The notes under the pieces are model-generated. The model was not told the DNA's origin. It ran no database searches and saw only the letters and a list, made by a program, of their open reading frames with translations. A stretch of DNA of 40,333 bases from Nitrospirota bacterium (GTDB lineage: Bacteria > Nitrospirota > Nitrospiria > Nitrospirales > Nitrospiraceae): positions 1 through 40,333 of the forward strand of contig JACQEY010000055.1 in NCBI GenBank assembly GCA_016200355.1. The letters run 5' to 3'. Below, piece by piece: positions 1 to 7,866 of the stretch (position 1 is its first letter; every line of letters starts with the position of its first letter). A program made the translations under genes and the position numbers.

Positions 1-27
1 ACCAGATCAACCGCCGCGCGCCGCCGG

Positions 28-408
28 CTATTTGAAAATCTTGTTCATTTTTTCCTGTAACACTTCGGCAGTAAACGGCTTTACAATGTAATTGCTCACG
101 CCCGCTTGAATCGCTTCGACAAGATTTTCCTTCTGTGCCTCCGCCGTCACCATCAAAAGAGGGATGGATTTCAACTTTTCGTCGGCGCGAACAGCCCGCA
201 ACAGCTCGATGCCGGTCATGACGGGCATATTCCAATCTGAGATGATGAATCCAAATGACTCAGCCCTGAGTTTCGTGAGCGCCTCTTGGCCATTTTCGGC
301 CTCTTCAACATTCGCAAACCCAAGCTGCTTCATGATGTTCTTGACGATCCTTCGCATGGTAGACATGTCGTCCACGACGAGAATTTTCATGTTCGGGTCG
401 GCCGGCAT
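28..408 (-). CDS. cheY: CheY-type single-domain response regulator
   Basis: 126 aa, one receiver domain and nothing else, the normal size of CheY. Visible residues are the acidic pair D13/D14, the phospho-acceptor D58 in SDWNMP, T88 in the VTAEA strand and K110 in VKPF. The start is the ATG at 408, because a strong AAGGAGG lies 8 nt upstream (417-423) and the conserved KILVVDD strand begins six residues later. The reading frame continues upstream but that part is non-receiver sequence over a repeat. By family, phospho-CheY binds the FliM switch and changes flagellar rotation. It is the last gene before the window edge on this strand, downstream of an HTH gene and a 262-nt gap filled with repeat sequence. 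No FliA-like promoter was found directly upstream. Confidence 0.95.
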   Translation of the reverse strand: MPADPNMKILVVDDMSTMRRIVKNIMKQLGFANVEEAENGQEALTKLRAESFGFIISDWNMPVMTGIELLRAVRADEKLKSIPLLMVTAEAQKENLVEAIQAGVSNYIVKPFTAEVLQEKMNKIFK

Positions 409-484
409 GGTCTGAACCTCCTTATTATTCTGGATCGTGACACGTAACGCGTCTCTCGTTATTCGCGCGAGACTTACGAGAAAA

Positions 485-584
485 GCGAGACGGGTGAGGC
501 AGGCTGAAGGCTGACATCTTCGGATCTTCGAACTCAGCACTCACAACCCAGAACTCAGCGCTTCGTTTCCCGCCTGTCTCGCGC
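485..584. repeat. Nested-palindrome heptamer repeat, copy 1
   Basis: The outer arms GCGAGACGGG and CCGCCTGTCTCGC are inverted complements. Inside lie AGGCTGAAGGCTGA on the left and ACTCAGC-type words on the right, around a CTTCGGATCTTCGAACTCAG loop. It occupies the gap between the HTH gene and cheY (409-670), in which I see no gene. The same words recur in the other copies described for this window. Confidence 0.75.
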
Positions 585-670
585 GTCATGCTCGTCTCGC
601 TCACAATCCACGACGGCGCACGTCGTCGCTCTTTCCAAACAGGCGACCACCTCACAGAGAGATTGGATCG

Positions 671-901
671 TCAGCCCTGATGGGAACGACTATGCATCCA
701 TTCATGGATGTCGCGACGGAGGAAGCGCCAATGCTTCCCGATCTTCGACGCCGGCAATTCTCCGACCCGAGCGAGCTTATACACGGTAGACTTGGGCACC
801 CGAAGAAACCGGGCCACATCCAAGACCGTCAAAATCTCGCCGTCCGTTGGTGGCGCTCCGTTCGGTTGAATCATCGTTGATGCTGAGACTGCGTTGTTCA
901 T
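671..901 (-). CDS. Excisionase/MerR-type small HTH DNA-binding protein
   Basis: 76 aa, or 67 aa if translation starts at Met10 (position 874). Residues about 24-72 match the excisionase-family helix-turn-helix (HTH_17): ILTVLDVARFLRVPKSTVYK followed by a short wing and WRFLRRDIHEWM. The protein has no other domain. Its position beside cheY and under a FliA-like promoter (912-939) suggests a flagellar or chemotaxis regulator rather than a phage excisionase, and no integrase is near. The start is unsure: neither ATG has a clear Shine-Dalgarno. With the promoter placed here the first ATG would sit only about 4 nt after the predicted transcript start, so either the message is near-leaderless or Met10 is used. 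The DNA target is unknown. Confidence 0.75.
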   Translation of the reverse strand: MNNAVSASTMIQPNGAPPTDGEILTVLDVARFLRVPKSTVYKLARVGELPASKIGKHWRFLRRDIHEWMHSRSHQG

Positions 902-911
902 CGTGAATGGA

Positions 912-939
912 ATATCGGCGCTGTCGATAGGAAACTTAA
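912..939 (-). promoter_or_regulatory. Putative FliA (sigma-28) promoter of the HTH gene
   Basis: Read on the minus strand: TTAAGTTT (939-932), 12-nt spacer, GCCGATAT (919-912). The enterobacterial FliA consensus is TAAAGTTT-N11-GCCGATAA. The form seen here matches the other sites in this window. The spacer is one base longer than the classical one, as at flagellin. Confidence 0.6.
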
Positions 940-965
940 GTCACGCATATGAGGGGGACGAGTGA

Positions 966-1041
966 GATGAGGGATACAGGCTGAAGGCTGAAGTGTTCGG
1001 ATCTTCAAACCCAACCTTCAGCCTTCGCGCATACCTGTCTT
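966..1041. repeat. Nested-palindrome heptamer repeat, copy 2
   Basis: ACAGGCTGAAGGCTGAAG on the left faces CTTCAGCCTTCGCGCATACCTGT on the right. The loop contains, in reverse orientation, the family core GAAGATCCGAACACTTCAGC that also occurs in the copies at 29.3 and 32.5 kb. Further GACTTCAGCC-like words continue to about 1142. The gap 902-1143 holds this repeat and the FliA-like promoter, and I see no gene in it. Confidence 0.8.
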
Positions 1042-1143
1042 ATGGAGTACAGACGATCATTAACCGGCAGGAAGCTATCTCAACGGTGGCTATCAGAACT
1101 CTCATCGCCGACCTTCATCCTTCGGACTTCAGCCTAGCCCGCA

Positions 1144-2154
1144 TTACTTCGGCTGCTGCACGACAGCCGCATACCATCCGAGGCCGTCATATTCCTGGTA
1201 ACCAAGAGTCTTTGCAAACGCGATCATCTCATACTCAGGAGTGAAATAATGGCCTTTTCGTAGTCCGTTATGCTCAAGCATGAACGGCACGAGAGTTTCA
1301 CTATCGTCGGATGCTGCAATAATGCGCATATTTTGATCCAGTAATAACACGCGACTGCGTTTCCATTCGTCTTCAGACAGTGCAGGCTCTGTCCGAACAA
1401 TAGTGTTGGATTGACTTTCCCAATCAAAAATTACGCCCAGGACACCGACTACCTTTCCATTGGCTTTCCCTCCTTGACGAACGGCGGCGGCGTACACCGC
1501 CACCAATTTATTGTCATGGAGCGGATCGTGGAAAATGTCATCAACCACGAACTGATCGCCGCTCGTCGTCGCCATTGCCTTCTTGAACCAAGGTAACCTG
1601 GAAACATTTTCGCCGATTACCCTACGGAAGTTAGCCGCCTGTGAGCAGGCAATGATTTTTCCGTCAACCCCAACTAATACAAGATTCAGATACACAGAAT
1701 AAAAACGATTGATCAGGGCAAGCCGTTCTACAGCATAATCGACGGAGGCTCGATCCGGAGATTCCAAACAGCGAAATAGCGCATCATCCGTCGCCCACCA
1801 ACGAACATCAGCGGTGCGTTCATACAAATTGCGTACGATGAGCTGCACCAGGGTCTGTGACATTTCTGAAAGACGGTCACACTCTTTTTCAGTGAACTGC
1901 CCCTGCAAGGCGCTCGTTTCAGACCGTATTGCACCTAACTCTTTAGAAGCGTTGGCGGCTTGCGCGGCAAGGTTTTTTACCTCGGAAGCCACCACGGCAA
2001 ATCCCCTGCCGGCGACGCCAGCTCGCGCTGCTTCGATGGTTGCATTTAGGGCAAGAAGATTGACTTGACTGGTTATTCTTTCATTCACGAACATATGGTC
2101 TTCGATCCGCTTTTCTATGCTACCGATGATGTCTTTGATGTTTAGACTGCTCAT
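1144..2154 (-). CDS. Soluble MCP-like chemoreceptor with N-terminal signalling tip and C-terminal Cache-like sensor
   Basis: 336 aa with no membrane segment or signal peptide. Residues about 28-75 hold the MCP hairpin tip ([15 protein letters not shown], then [15 protein letters not shown]), the part that binds CheA and CheW. Residues about 120-330 look like a Cache/PAS-type ligand-binding fold ([48 protein letters not shown]). This reverses the usual order of sensor, membrane segments, HAMP and signalling domain, and the coiled-coil bundle is cut to a minimum, with no obvious methylation helices. It is probably a cytoplasmic receptor joining chemoreceptor arrays; the ligand is unknown. A GGAAGG Shine-Dalgarno lies just upstream. 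Its neighbours are a PilZ protein upstream and HTH-cheY downstream, consistent with a motility role. Confidence 0.8.
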   Translation of the reverse strand: MSSLNIKDIIGSIEKRIEDHMFVNERITSQVNLLALNATIEAARAGVAGRGFAVVASEVKNLAAQAANASKELGAIRSETSALQGQFTEKECDRLSEMSQTLVQLIVRNLYERTADVRWWATDDALFRCLESPDRASVDYAVERLALINRFYSVYLNLVLVGVDGKIIACSQAANFRRVIGENVSRLPWFKKAMATTSGDQFVVDDIFHDPLHDNKLVAVYAAAVRQGGKANGKVVGVLGVIFDWESQSNTIVRTEPALSEDEWKRSRVLLLDQNMRIIAASDDSETLVPFMLEHNGLRKGHYFTPEYEMIAFAKTLGYQEYDGLGWYAAVVQQPK

Positions 2155-2171
2155 ACTTGGTCCTTCCTTTA

Positions 2172-2246
2172 GAAAGTTTCGAGTTTCAAGTTGTTCGTTT
2201 CGGATTACTGAAGTTCCGATGCCGAACTTAAAAATCGAAACTTCAC
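2172..2246. repeat. Heptamer inverted repeat, AGTTTCG type
   Basis: GAAAGTTTCGAGTTTCAAG on the left faces CGAACTTAAAAATCGAAACTTC on the right. The right arm read in reverse complement is GAAGTTTCGATTTTTAAGTTCG. The 7-nt words AGTTTCG and AGTTTCA follow one another directly. The architecture is the same as the GCTGAAG copies but with a different word. It fills the 104-nt gap between the PilZ gene and the MCP-like gene. Confidence 0.65.
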
Positions 2247-2258
2247 GGCTGTCGGGGA

Positions 2259-2867
2259 CTAGCCGGCTTGCTTGCGACGACCGCGCAATCGTTCTGCCTG
2301 TGCCTGAATAATATGTCGGATTAGGTGCTCCTGATCGTCGGGATTGAGTTGGATAAATTCCGTCGCAATGTCGTAATTGATGCCGTCTTTGGCTTGGATC
2401 GATCGAATCACTCGCGCCGTCGCGTGAATCGGTATAAAGGGCGGCAAAATTATTTTTAGCCTCAGCGTGTCGTCAACGGCAAAATGACGCGGCGAGAGAA
2501 AACCGATGCCGCCCCCGCTCAACGTCACATCGGCGACTTGTGCGATCGTCATTCCTTCCGGCTGCATTTTCGCAAGCTGCTTCACGAGGATTTCCAATAG
2601 CCAGTCTACTTTCATAATCCAGGGAAGGAGAGGCGATTCTGCCAGCTGTTCACCGCTGCGGAGCAATAAGTCGGACGTCGGCTTGGCGATGACAGCGGAG
2701 ATTGCCTCGTCGCTTACTGGTGGAATGCCTGGCGTGGGCCCCTCCGACTGGTCGGTCAGCAGCCGGTACTCGAGGAGCACTCGATCGTCGATTCGAATCC
2801 ACTCACGTCGCTCGTCCGACAAGCTATTGGTCGGTTTGGTTGATGCTGGCAGCATGGTTGTACTCAT
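2259..2867 (-). CDS. PilZ-domain protein with long helical insertion
   Basis: 202 aa, soluble. R21-EWI-R25 is the RxxxR arm of a PilZ c-di-GMP site. The beta-barrel motif comes about 90 residues later, at 113-123 ([11 protein letters not shown]), followed by [10 protein letters not shown] and ATARVIRSI strands. Two things differ from a textbook PilZ: the first residue of the (D/N)xSxxG motif is Thr, and a probably helical stretch (about 50-105) separates the arginines from the barrel. By family it would bind c-di-GMP, but the altered motif makes affinity uncertain. It sits directly downstream of a diguanylate cyclase on the same strand, separated by a 74-nt gap that contains a repeat hairpin, so cyclase and receptor may be co-expressed. 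The start ATG has only a weak Shine-Dalgarno. Confidence 0.75.
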   Translation of the reverse strand: MSTTMLPASTKPTNSLSDERREWIRIDDRVLLEYRLLTDQSEGPTPGIPPVSDEAISAVIAKPTSDLLLRSGEQLAESPLLPWIMKVDWLLEILVKQLAKMQPEGMTIAQVADVTLSGGGIGFLSPRHFAVDDTLRLKIILPPFIPIHATARVIRSIQAKDGINYDIATEFIQLNPDDQEHLIRHIIQAQAERLRGRRKQAG

Positions 2868-2885
2868 TGCCTAAGAAGGCCGTTG

Positions 2886-2926
2886 TTTGGTTTGTCTGGT
2901 GAACGAAACTAACCAAACAAACCAAA
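2886..2926. repeat. Inverted repeat, TTTGGTTTGTCTGGT type, short copy
   Basis: TTTGGTTTGTCTGGT (2886-2900) faces AACCAAACAAACCAAA (2911-2926) across a 10-nt loop. The same 15-base left word occurs at 35752-35766, about 33 kb away, between flgN and flgK. The element lies in the transcribed gap between the cyclase and PilZ genes and would form a hairpin in the mRNA. Confidence 0.8.
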
Positions 2927-2941
2927 TAAACTTGGCTCCAT

Positions 2942-4114
2942 TTACGCCGCAAGCGTCAATACGGCTGATTCGGCTGACACCACCTGATCCAACACATGGA
3001 CCACCACACGGTTTCTTCCGAGGGCTTTGGCGTCGTACAGCGCCGAGTCGGCTGCCGCAATCCAGTCGAACACAGAGCAAATGGCCACATCAGGAATATG
3101 GGCAATGCCGATACTAGCGGTCATCCGCACGCCCCCTTCGCCTGCTTCAAACGCCTGACATTCAATCTGCCGACGCAGCCGCTCTGCCAATACCAGCGCG
3201 CGATCGAGATCGGTATGGGGAAGGACGATCCAGAACTCTTCCCCGCCATATCGCCCGACCGCATCGATATCGCGAACCGCCTTTCGCATTAAGGCTGCCA
3301 TACTCGTGAGCACCTGATCCCCCGCGAGATGCCCAAGCTGATCATTGACCACCTTGAAGTAGTCCAAGTCCACTAGAAGAAAGCAGGCAGGTGCGCTATA
3401 GCGGGAACCTGCTTTGAACTCACGCGCAAGGACCTCCTCAAGCGCCCGGCGGTTCAGCAATCCGGTTAAGCTATCTCGCGAGGCCAGTTCCTGGATCTGC
3501 CGATGGGTATCGGCATTTCGGAACGCCAATGCGAGAGATGTCCCCACGGTCGACAAGACATGGAATTCAGCCTCAGTAAACGTGCCCTGTCGGCGCTCGA
3601 GATGAAGCAATCCCTGTTTATCCTGGGTGATGGGTAATGGAATCGTCATGGTATGCCGGTCGTCGCCTAGTGTGGGAAATGATGACAGCGACGCGCAGTC
3701 TTCCCCCGACGCAACCCCAGCCTGGGCTAGGCGCAGAGACTGTTGGACATGCGCCCCGGACTTGGCGCCTGCCGGGAAATGACGGAGCAACCGCGCTCGA
3801 ACCTGCATTTCTTCGCATGTAAAAACTGACGAGCGAGACCAGGTCATGACCAGATGCGGCTCAGTGCGGGCGAGTCCAATAATATCCAAAGGGATGAATG
3901 TGGCGAGCCCGGTGAATAGAGACTGGACAATGGTCTCGCTGTCCAATGAACCGGTCAATACTTGTGTCAGATGATTGAGAGCCAAAAGATTCCGGCTCCA
4001 TTGCTTGAGCTCATCGCGCTCGCTGGCGAGCAGATCGTTCGATTGTGCGAGTTCCTGTGAAAGGTTGCGCACGGCGCGGAGTTCGGCCTCGAATTCGGAC
4101 GTCTTGTCCGTCAT
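2942..4114 (-). CDS. GAF-GGDEF diguanylate cyclase
   Basis: 390 aa, cytoplasmic. The N-terminal 45 residues are charged and likely coiled coil, residues about 46-205 look like a GAF domain, and 212-372 form the GGDEF domain with SRDSLTGLLNRR at its start. The catalytic motif is GGEEF (290-294). The inhibitory I-site RxxD is present as R281-DID, exactly five residues before GGEEF, so product inhibition is expected. The protein should make c-di-GMP from two GTP, tuned by a signal at the GAF domain. AAGGAG lies 10 nt upstream of the ATG. It is followed by a PilZ gene. A perfect TATAAT on the minus strand near 4149-4154 could be a housekeeping -10, but no good -35 was seen. Confidence 0.93.
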   Translation of the reverse strand: MTDKTSEFEAELRAVRNLSQELAQSNDLLASERDELKQWSRNLLALNHLTQVLTGSLDSETIVQSLFTGLATFIPLDIIGLARTEPHLVMTWSRSSVFTCEEMQVRARLLRHFPAGAKSGAHVQQSLRLAQAGVASGEDCASLSSFPTLGDDRHTMTIPLPITQDKQGLLHLERRQGTFTEAEFHVLSTVGTSLALAFRNADTHRQIQELASRDSLTGLLNRRALEEVLAREFKAGSRYSAPACFLLVDLDYFKVVNDQLGHLAGDQVLTSMAALMRKAVRDIDAVGRYGGEEFWIVLPHTDLDRALVLAERLRRQIECQAFEAGEGGVRMTASIGIAHIPDVAICSVFDWIAAADSALYDAKALGRNRVVVHVLDQVVSAESAVLTLAA

Positions 4115-4257
4115 AGTATTAGACGCTCCTTGTCTATCAGCTAGTTATGATTATAATATGATCTATTAAATGAGCGCTTTCTCTCGCTATTAGGGAAATT
4201 CAAATCTGAATCTCTCCCAGATGCCCGACTTGTTCAGCGTGGCGAAGCCGTTACCCT

Positions 4258-4302
4258 CCTTCGCCAAGGCTTCGGAGGTTTCTCCTCGCCTTGCGGCGAA
4301 GG
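4258..4302. repeat. GC-rich hairpin downstream of the fliT-like gene
   Basis: CCTTCGCCAAGGC (4258-4270) pairs with GCCTTGCGGCGAAGG (4288-4302), with an inner GGAG-GTTT-CTCC stem. It starts 4 nt after the fliT-like stop on the minus strand. No T-tract follows, so it is more likely an mRNA-stabilising or processing hairpin, or a dispersed repeat, than a classical terminator. Confidence 0.55.
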
Positions 4303-4306
4303 AAAA

Positions 4307-4636
4307 TCATGCCAGTTGGTCCATGCGAGGGTGCACTGTCTCACTCAGCCCTTGCCAGGACCGTACTCCTTGCAAGTTTTGGCGAATCTTCGCTGTCTCG
4401 ACCAGCTGTGATTGGACGGCTAAACGAGCATTTGCAATTCGGGCTGCAACCTCCCGATCGAATATGGTCAGATCCTTGGCGAGCGCCGGAAACATTGAAT
4501 GGTCAAGGAGATGCTCCCCGCGCAGTCGGTAACATTCCTCAACCTGATCCCACCGTCCAAGCTCTGCAGCCTGACCGGCTTGCACCGTCAAGGTTCGCAA
4601 GTTCTGCTCCCAAGCTGCTGCGTTCGCTAGACTCAT
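4307..4636 (-). CDS. FliT-like small flagellar protein
   Basis: 109 aa, mostly helical by eye, with no membrane segment. The start ATG is 1 nt after the fliS stop, so translation is probably coupled. A short helical protein directly after fliD-fliS is the usual place of FliT, the export chaperone for the cap protein FliD. Sequence similarity to FliT is not evident by eye (an MSLANAAAWEQNLRTLTVQA-type start and an RWDQVEECYRLRGEHL middle), so the call rests on position, size and helicity. It could instead be a lineage-specific flagellar helper. Confidence 0.6.
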   Translation of the reverse strand: MSLANAAAWEQNLRTLTVQAGQAAELGRWDQVEECYRLRGEHLLDHSMFPALAKDLTIFDREVAARIANARLAVQSQLVETAKIRQNLQGVRSWQGLSETVHPRMDQLA

Positions 4637-4637
4637 T

Positions 4638-5048
4638 CTATCCTCGCGGCAGGGACATCGGCTGGTTCTGCTGCTGAGCTACAATGTGCCAGGCCCCGCG
4701 CATTTCCTTCAGACATCGTAGCGGGCCCTCGAGATGGCGAGCATCGTTGCGCAGGTTGGCCTGCGTCAACTCCGAGAGCATGTATTCATAGAGACGGTAT
4801 AAGGATTTCGCGATCTCACCACCTCGTTCGAAGTCGAGGACGCTGGACAATTCACTGACAATCCCAACGGCTCGTCCAAGAAACCGAGCCTTGTCGGGCT
4901 GGTGCCGTCGGGTGATCCCGTCACTTGCGAGTTCGATCGCCTGAATGGCGGAATCATACAGCAGAACGACGAGTTGGACCCCAGATGCGGTCAATACCTG
5001 CGTTTGCCGGTAGTGCGTGGCGGCGGTTGTGGGTGAAAAGGTGTTCAT
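4638..5048 (-). CDS. fliS: Flagellin export chaperone FliS
   Basis: 136 aa. The family signature is clear: YRQTQVLTASGVQLVVLLYDSAIQ at the N-terminus, then helices ending YRLYEYMLSELTQANLRND. FliS binds the disordered C-terminus of flagellin in the cytoplasm, prevents early polymerisation and delivers it to the export gate. In other bacteria it also competes with FliW for flagellin, and fliW and csrA are present here as well. The ATG overlaps the fliD stop (ATGA, 5045-5048), so translation is coupled. Confidence 0.95.
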   Translation of the reverse strand: MNTFSPTTAATHYRQTQVLTASGVQLVVLLYDSAIQAIELASDGITRRHQPDKARFLGRAVGIVSELSSVLDFERGGEIAKSLYRLYEYMLSELTQANLRNDARHLEGPLRCLKEMRGAWHIVAQQQNQPMSLPRG

Positions 5049-6436
5049 TGTTTCCCCACTGTAGTTAGGAAGTTGCTCTGCCCTTGCAACTGGCGAAGTA
5101 AGCTGTCGAGTTTTGCGTATTGGATCTTGAGTCGTTCTTCATACGCTGATAAGGCCGTTTCTTTCCTACTGATCTGATCTGTCAGGCTACTGATTTGCCT
5201 CGTCAGTGAATTCTTGCGGCCCGTGAGCGAGCCTGAGACGACGTCATCGATCGCATCAATGGCCTGGTTGACCCGCTGGGCGACACCGGCCACGGTTGTC
5301 TGATTGATGAAGAGCGATTTGACGGCGTTGTAGTTGGTACTCAGTGCGCTATCGAGCTTGGCGTCCTCCAAGGTAATCGTGCCGTCGCGATTGGTTTTAA
5401 ACCCGATCTCACCCGCCGACCCGTAGGTGGTCAGCCCACCGACGGGAGCGGAGAGCGCCTGTCGGATTTGGGATACGAATCCTTTCACGGTGGACTCGTT
5501 GTACAGAAGCGCCCCTGTTTTCGTCGTCACATCGTAGGCCGTGTCCTTGTTCACGAGGGTCACGATGTCGTTGTAGGCCGTCACAAATTTCTTGATGTTG
5601 TCCTTCACCGCGCCGTTGTCGCGCGTCACATTGACGGAGACTGCGCTGGTTCCTGTTGTTTTGGTAAGCGACAGTGTGACGCCTGGAATCGCATCCGTGA
5701 TCACATTGCTGCTGCGTTGCAGGGTCACAGGGTTCTGCGTCGGATCGCCCAAGACGGCGATGGCATCCTGCGCAGCCTGCAACGTATCGACGCCTCCTGT
5801 GCCGCTGCCGTTGGCAAAATCCAATGTGGTACCGTCGGCCACGATTGTCACGCCATTGCTGGCCCCTGACGCGGTGGCCGTGAGAATCAAGCGGTATGCG
5901 GGAGTTGTATCGCTCCCGGTGTTGACGAGCGACGCCGTCACCCCGGCACCTAAGTCGTTAATCCCCGTTCTCAGGTCTTCAATGGTGGCCGAGTCACCTA
6001 ATGTGACAGTCTGGTTGGTTCCTGTTCCTACGCGGAAAGTAAACGTGGCCGACGCGCCGCTGACGATATCCGTGGTGGGGCTGGCAACGGCTGTGGCCGC
6101 CTTGTTGGTGATCTGATGCGACTGGGCCAATTGCGTTACCCGGATGAGATAGGACCCGGGCGACGCGGTCGATGATGCCGATGCGCTCAAGGCGGTCTGG
6201 TCTGATACGGTTGTGCTCGTTCGATCGAAGGCGGTCGGCAACCGCAAGGAGTCTCCTGCCGCTTGCAAGGCCAGAAGTTTGTCCGCCAGCGATCCGTACT
6301 CCGTCAGTTTGGACTGCAGCGTATTTTTGTCCGTATTGAGTTTGTCGATGGGAAAACGTCCGACTTTCACCAGTTGATCGACAACCTGGCCAAAGTCCAG
6401 TCCGTTCCCCAATCCCCCGAACGAAATCGATGCCAT
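5045..6436 (-). CDS. fliD: Flagellar filament cap protein FliD (HAP2)
   Basis: 463 aa, the usual length. The N-terminal FliD domain (about 8-105) begins ISFGGLGNGLDFGQVVDQLVK. A central variable region rich in Ser, Thr and Ala follows (about 110-235). The FliD_C domain (about 225-450) ends in coiled coil (KNSLTRQISSLTDQISRKET). By family it caps the filament tip and promotes flagellin insertion. An AGGAA sequence lies about 11 nt upstream of the ATG. It is followed by overlapping fliS and preceded by flaG with an 18-nt gap, so flaG-fliD-fliS-fliT form one unit. No FliA-like promoter was found just upstream of flaG, so read-through from flagellin is likely. Confidence 0.96.
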   Translation of the reverse strand: MASISFGGLGNGLDFGQVVDQLVKVGRFPIDKLNTDKNTLQSKLTEYGSLADKLLALQAAGDSLRLPTAFDRTSTTVSDQTALSASASSTASPGSYLIRVTQLAQSHQITNKAATAVASPTTDIVSGASATFTFRVGTGTNQTVTLGDSATIEDLRTGINDLGAGVTASLVNTGSDTTPAYRLILTATASGASNGVTIVADGTTLDFANGSGTGGVDTLQAAQDAIAVLGDPTQNPVTLQRSSNVITDAIPGVTLSLTKTTGTSAVSVNVTRDNGAVKDNIKKFVTAYNDIVTLVNKDTAYDVTTKTGALLYNESTVKGFVSQIRQALSAPVGGLTTYGSAGEIGFKTNRDGTITLEDAKLDSALSTNYNAVKSLFINQTTVAGVAQRVNQAIDAIDDVVSGSLTGRKNSLTRQISSLTDQISRKETALSAYEERLKIQYAKLDSLLRQLQGQSNFLTTVGKQ

Positions 6437-6454
6437 AGCTTCAACGTTCCTGTG

Positions 6455-6814
6455 TTACGCGCGTTCTCGAACCAAGAGACCTTTCGGCTCTTCGAGATTC
6501 TTGGCCAGGTCTAGAAGCTCCTGCGCGGGAATCTGGCGAATGATCTCTCCGGATTCCCCGTTGAGAATCTTGACCACCACCTTGTGCAAATCAGGATCGA
6601 TTTCGATCTCCAGGCGGGACGTGGTTCCACGAAGCAGATCCTTGACACGATCTGCAGCCTGCTCCACCTGCTCTTTTGTCGGCGTCGGTGCTGGAGTAGG
6701 AGTCCTGATGTTGGATTCCACCCTGCTGTCCGCGCCGCGGACCAACTTCGCGACGCTCTCGGACGGGTGCTGGACGACATAGGGACCTTGAGGTGGTCGA
6801 ATGTTTTGGACCAT
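6455..6814 (-). CDS. flaG: FlaG family flagellar protein
   Basis: 119 aa. Residues about 45-119 carry the FlaG fold: RLEIEIDPDLHKVVVKILNG, then GEIIRQIPAQELLDLAKNL. The N-terminal part is a Pro/Thr-rich linker (TPTPAPTPTKEQ). FlaG proteins influence filament length and are typically encoded between flagellin and fliD, as here. A GGGAGG Shine-Dalgarno sits 6 nt before the ATG. Upstream is a strong hairpin (6848-6899) that separates it from flagellin and may lower its expression relative to flagellin. Confidence 0.92.
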   Translation of the reverse strand: MVQNIRPPQGPYVVQHPSESVAKLVRGADSRVESNIRTPTPAPTPTKEQVEQAADRVKDLLRGTTSRLEIEIDPDLHKVVVKILNGESGEIIRQIPAQELLDLAKNLEEPKGLLVRERA

Positions 6815-6847
6815 AGATACCTCCCTGGAGGCGGTGCTCCCTCATCG

Positions 6848-6899
6848 TCCGCCGGAGGCCCAGCCGCCGATGCGGCGACTGGGTGATGACTCCGGCGGC
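6848..6899 (-). terminator. Strong two-tier hairpin after flagellin
   Basis: The outer stem TCCGCCGGAG (6848-6857) pairs with CTCCGGCGG (6890-6898). The inner stem is a 25-nt near-perfect palindrome (6859-6883) with an 11-bp arm, one G-U pair and a 3-nt loop. It begins about 14 nt after the flagellin stop. There is no U-tract, so it more likely attenuates read-through or protects the 3' end of the flagellin message than acts as a complete intrinsic terminator. Confidence 0.65.
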
Positions 6900-6912
6900 A
6901 CGAAGTGCAGGT

Positions 6913-7737
6913 CTACCGCAGCAACGCGAGTGCCTGTTGCGGAAGCGCGTTGGCTTGTGCCAATACTGCGATGCCCGATTGCACGAGAACCTGATTCTTC
7001 GTGAATTGCGACGTCTCGTAGGCGACGTCTGCGTCGCGGATCCGAGATTCAGCCGCTGTGAAGTTCTCACTCGTGACTTGAAGATTCGAGATGGCGGCCT
7101 CGAAGCGGTTTTGAATAGCGCCGTAATCCGCTCGGGCGGTGGCAACCGCACTGATCGCGCTGTCGATGTTGCTCAACGCGCTCTGGGCATTTGCCGACGT
7201 CGAGATGTTCACGGATGCCAAGCCGATACTCGTCAAGTCCAAATCCTTCAGATTGAGTGTGAGCGAGTTGCCCGCTCCGCTCTTGAACCCGACGAAGACT
7301 TCGAATGAATTGCTGGCCCCGCTCAACAGCGCCTGGCCATTGAACTCCGATACGGAGGCAATCCGGTCGATTTCGGACCGGAGTGCGCCGAACTCCTGAT
7401 CCAGATATGACCGTTCCGTGCTGCCGACCGTGCCGCTGCTTGACTGCGAAGACAGCTCGCGGAGACGGGAGAGCAAGTTCCCGATTGTGGACGCGGCGCC
7501 GTCGGCGACCTGCGTCAAGCTGATGCCATCGTTGGCATTCCTCGTCGCTTGATTGATGCTGCGGATGTGTGCGCGCAAGGTTTCGGACACGCCGAGTCCG
7601 GCGGCATCGTCAGCGGCGCGAGTGATCCGAAGGCCTGAAGACAACCGTTCAACCGACCGTTGCAACGAGTTCGTGTTGGCAGTTAAATTGCGCTGAGCCG
7701 CGATCGAAGCCGGGTTGTTGTTGATAATTAAAGACAT
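6913..7737 (-). CDS. fliC: Flagellin
   Basis: 274 aa, a short flagellin with conserved terminal D0/D1 regions and little or no D2/D3. The N-terminus is SLIINNNPASIAAQRNLTAN with SLQRSVERLSSGLRI; the C-terminus has the ENFTAAESRIRDADVAYETS helix and ends in ALALLR. By family the terminal helices form the filament core. The compact surface domain is notable beside a large glycosyltransferase block, because surface Ser/Thr in the D1 loops could be modified. AAGGAGG lies 9 nt before the ATG. A FliA-like promoter (7867-7894) and a CsrA-type hairpin lie in its leader. Only one flagellin gene is visible here. Confidence 0.97.
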   Translation of the reverse strand: MSLIINNNPASIAAQRNLTANTNSLQRSVERLSSGLRITRAADDAAGLGVSETLRAHIRSINQATRNANDGISLTQVADGAASTIGNLLSRLRELSSQSSSGTVGSTERSYLDQEFGALRSEIDRIASVSEFNGQALLSGASNSFEVFVGFKSGAGNSLTLNLKDLDLTSIGLASVNISTSANAQSALSNIDSAISAVATARADYGAIQNRFEAAISNLQVTSENFTAAESRIRDADVAYETSQFTKNQVLVQSGIAVLAQANALPQQALALLR

Positions 7738-7746
7738 GGACCTATT

Positions 7747-7801
7747 CCTCCTTGAAAACCGAACGAATCAACCACTCGCACTTCCCGGCATCCGTGCCAG
7801 G
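7747..7801 (-). promoter_or_regulatory. Predicted CsrA-binding leader of flagellin mRNA
   Basis: On the minus strand the leader carries CCTGGCA-CGGA-TGCCGGG (7801-7784): a 7-bp stem with one T-G wobble and GGA displayed in the tetraloop. About 40 nt downstream the Shine-Dalgarno AAGGAGG (7753-7747) supplies a second GGA. CsrA prefers GGA in hairpin loops and represses by covering the ribosome site. The upstream-hairpin-plus-SD pair is the layout known for the Bacillus subtilis hag leader. csrA and fliW are encoded in this window. Confidence 0.65.
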
Positions 7802-7866
7802 AATATTTTGACCTAAGACCCCGCCGATAGCATGCATACCGGCAAGATTCCCTGGTCGTGCATCCC

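Noticed and set aside
425-655. 76-codon minus-strand frame upstream of cheY
   Set aside because: Overlaps the repeat and the start of cheY; arginine-rich shadow frame without a family.
4134-4161. TCATATTA-N12-GCTGATAG as a FliA promoter for the diguanylate cyclase
   Set aside because: Several mismatches in both boxes, and the transcript would start on top of the Shine-Dalgarno.
7784-7801. GTGCCA on the plus strand as a possible sigma-54 -24 element for flagellin
   Set aside because: The GC expected at -12 spacing is absent; the sequence is better explained as the GGA-loop hairpin.
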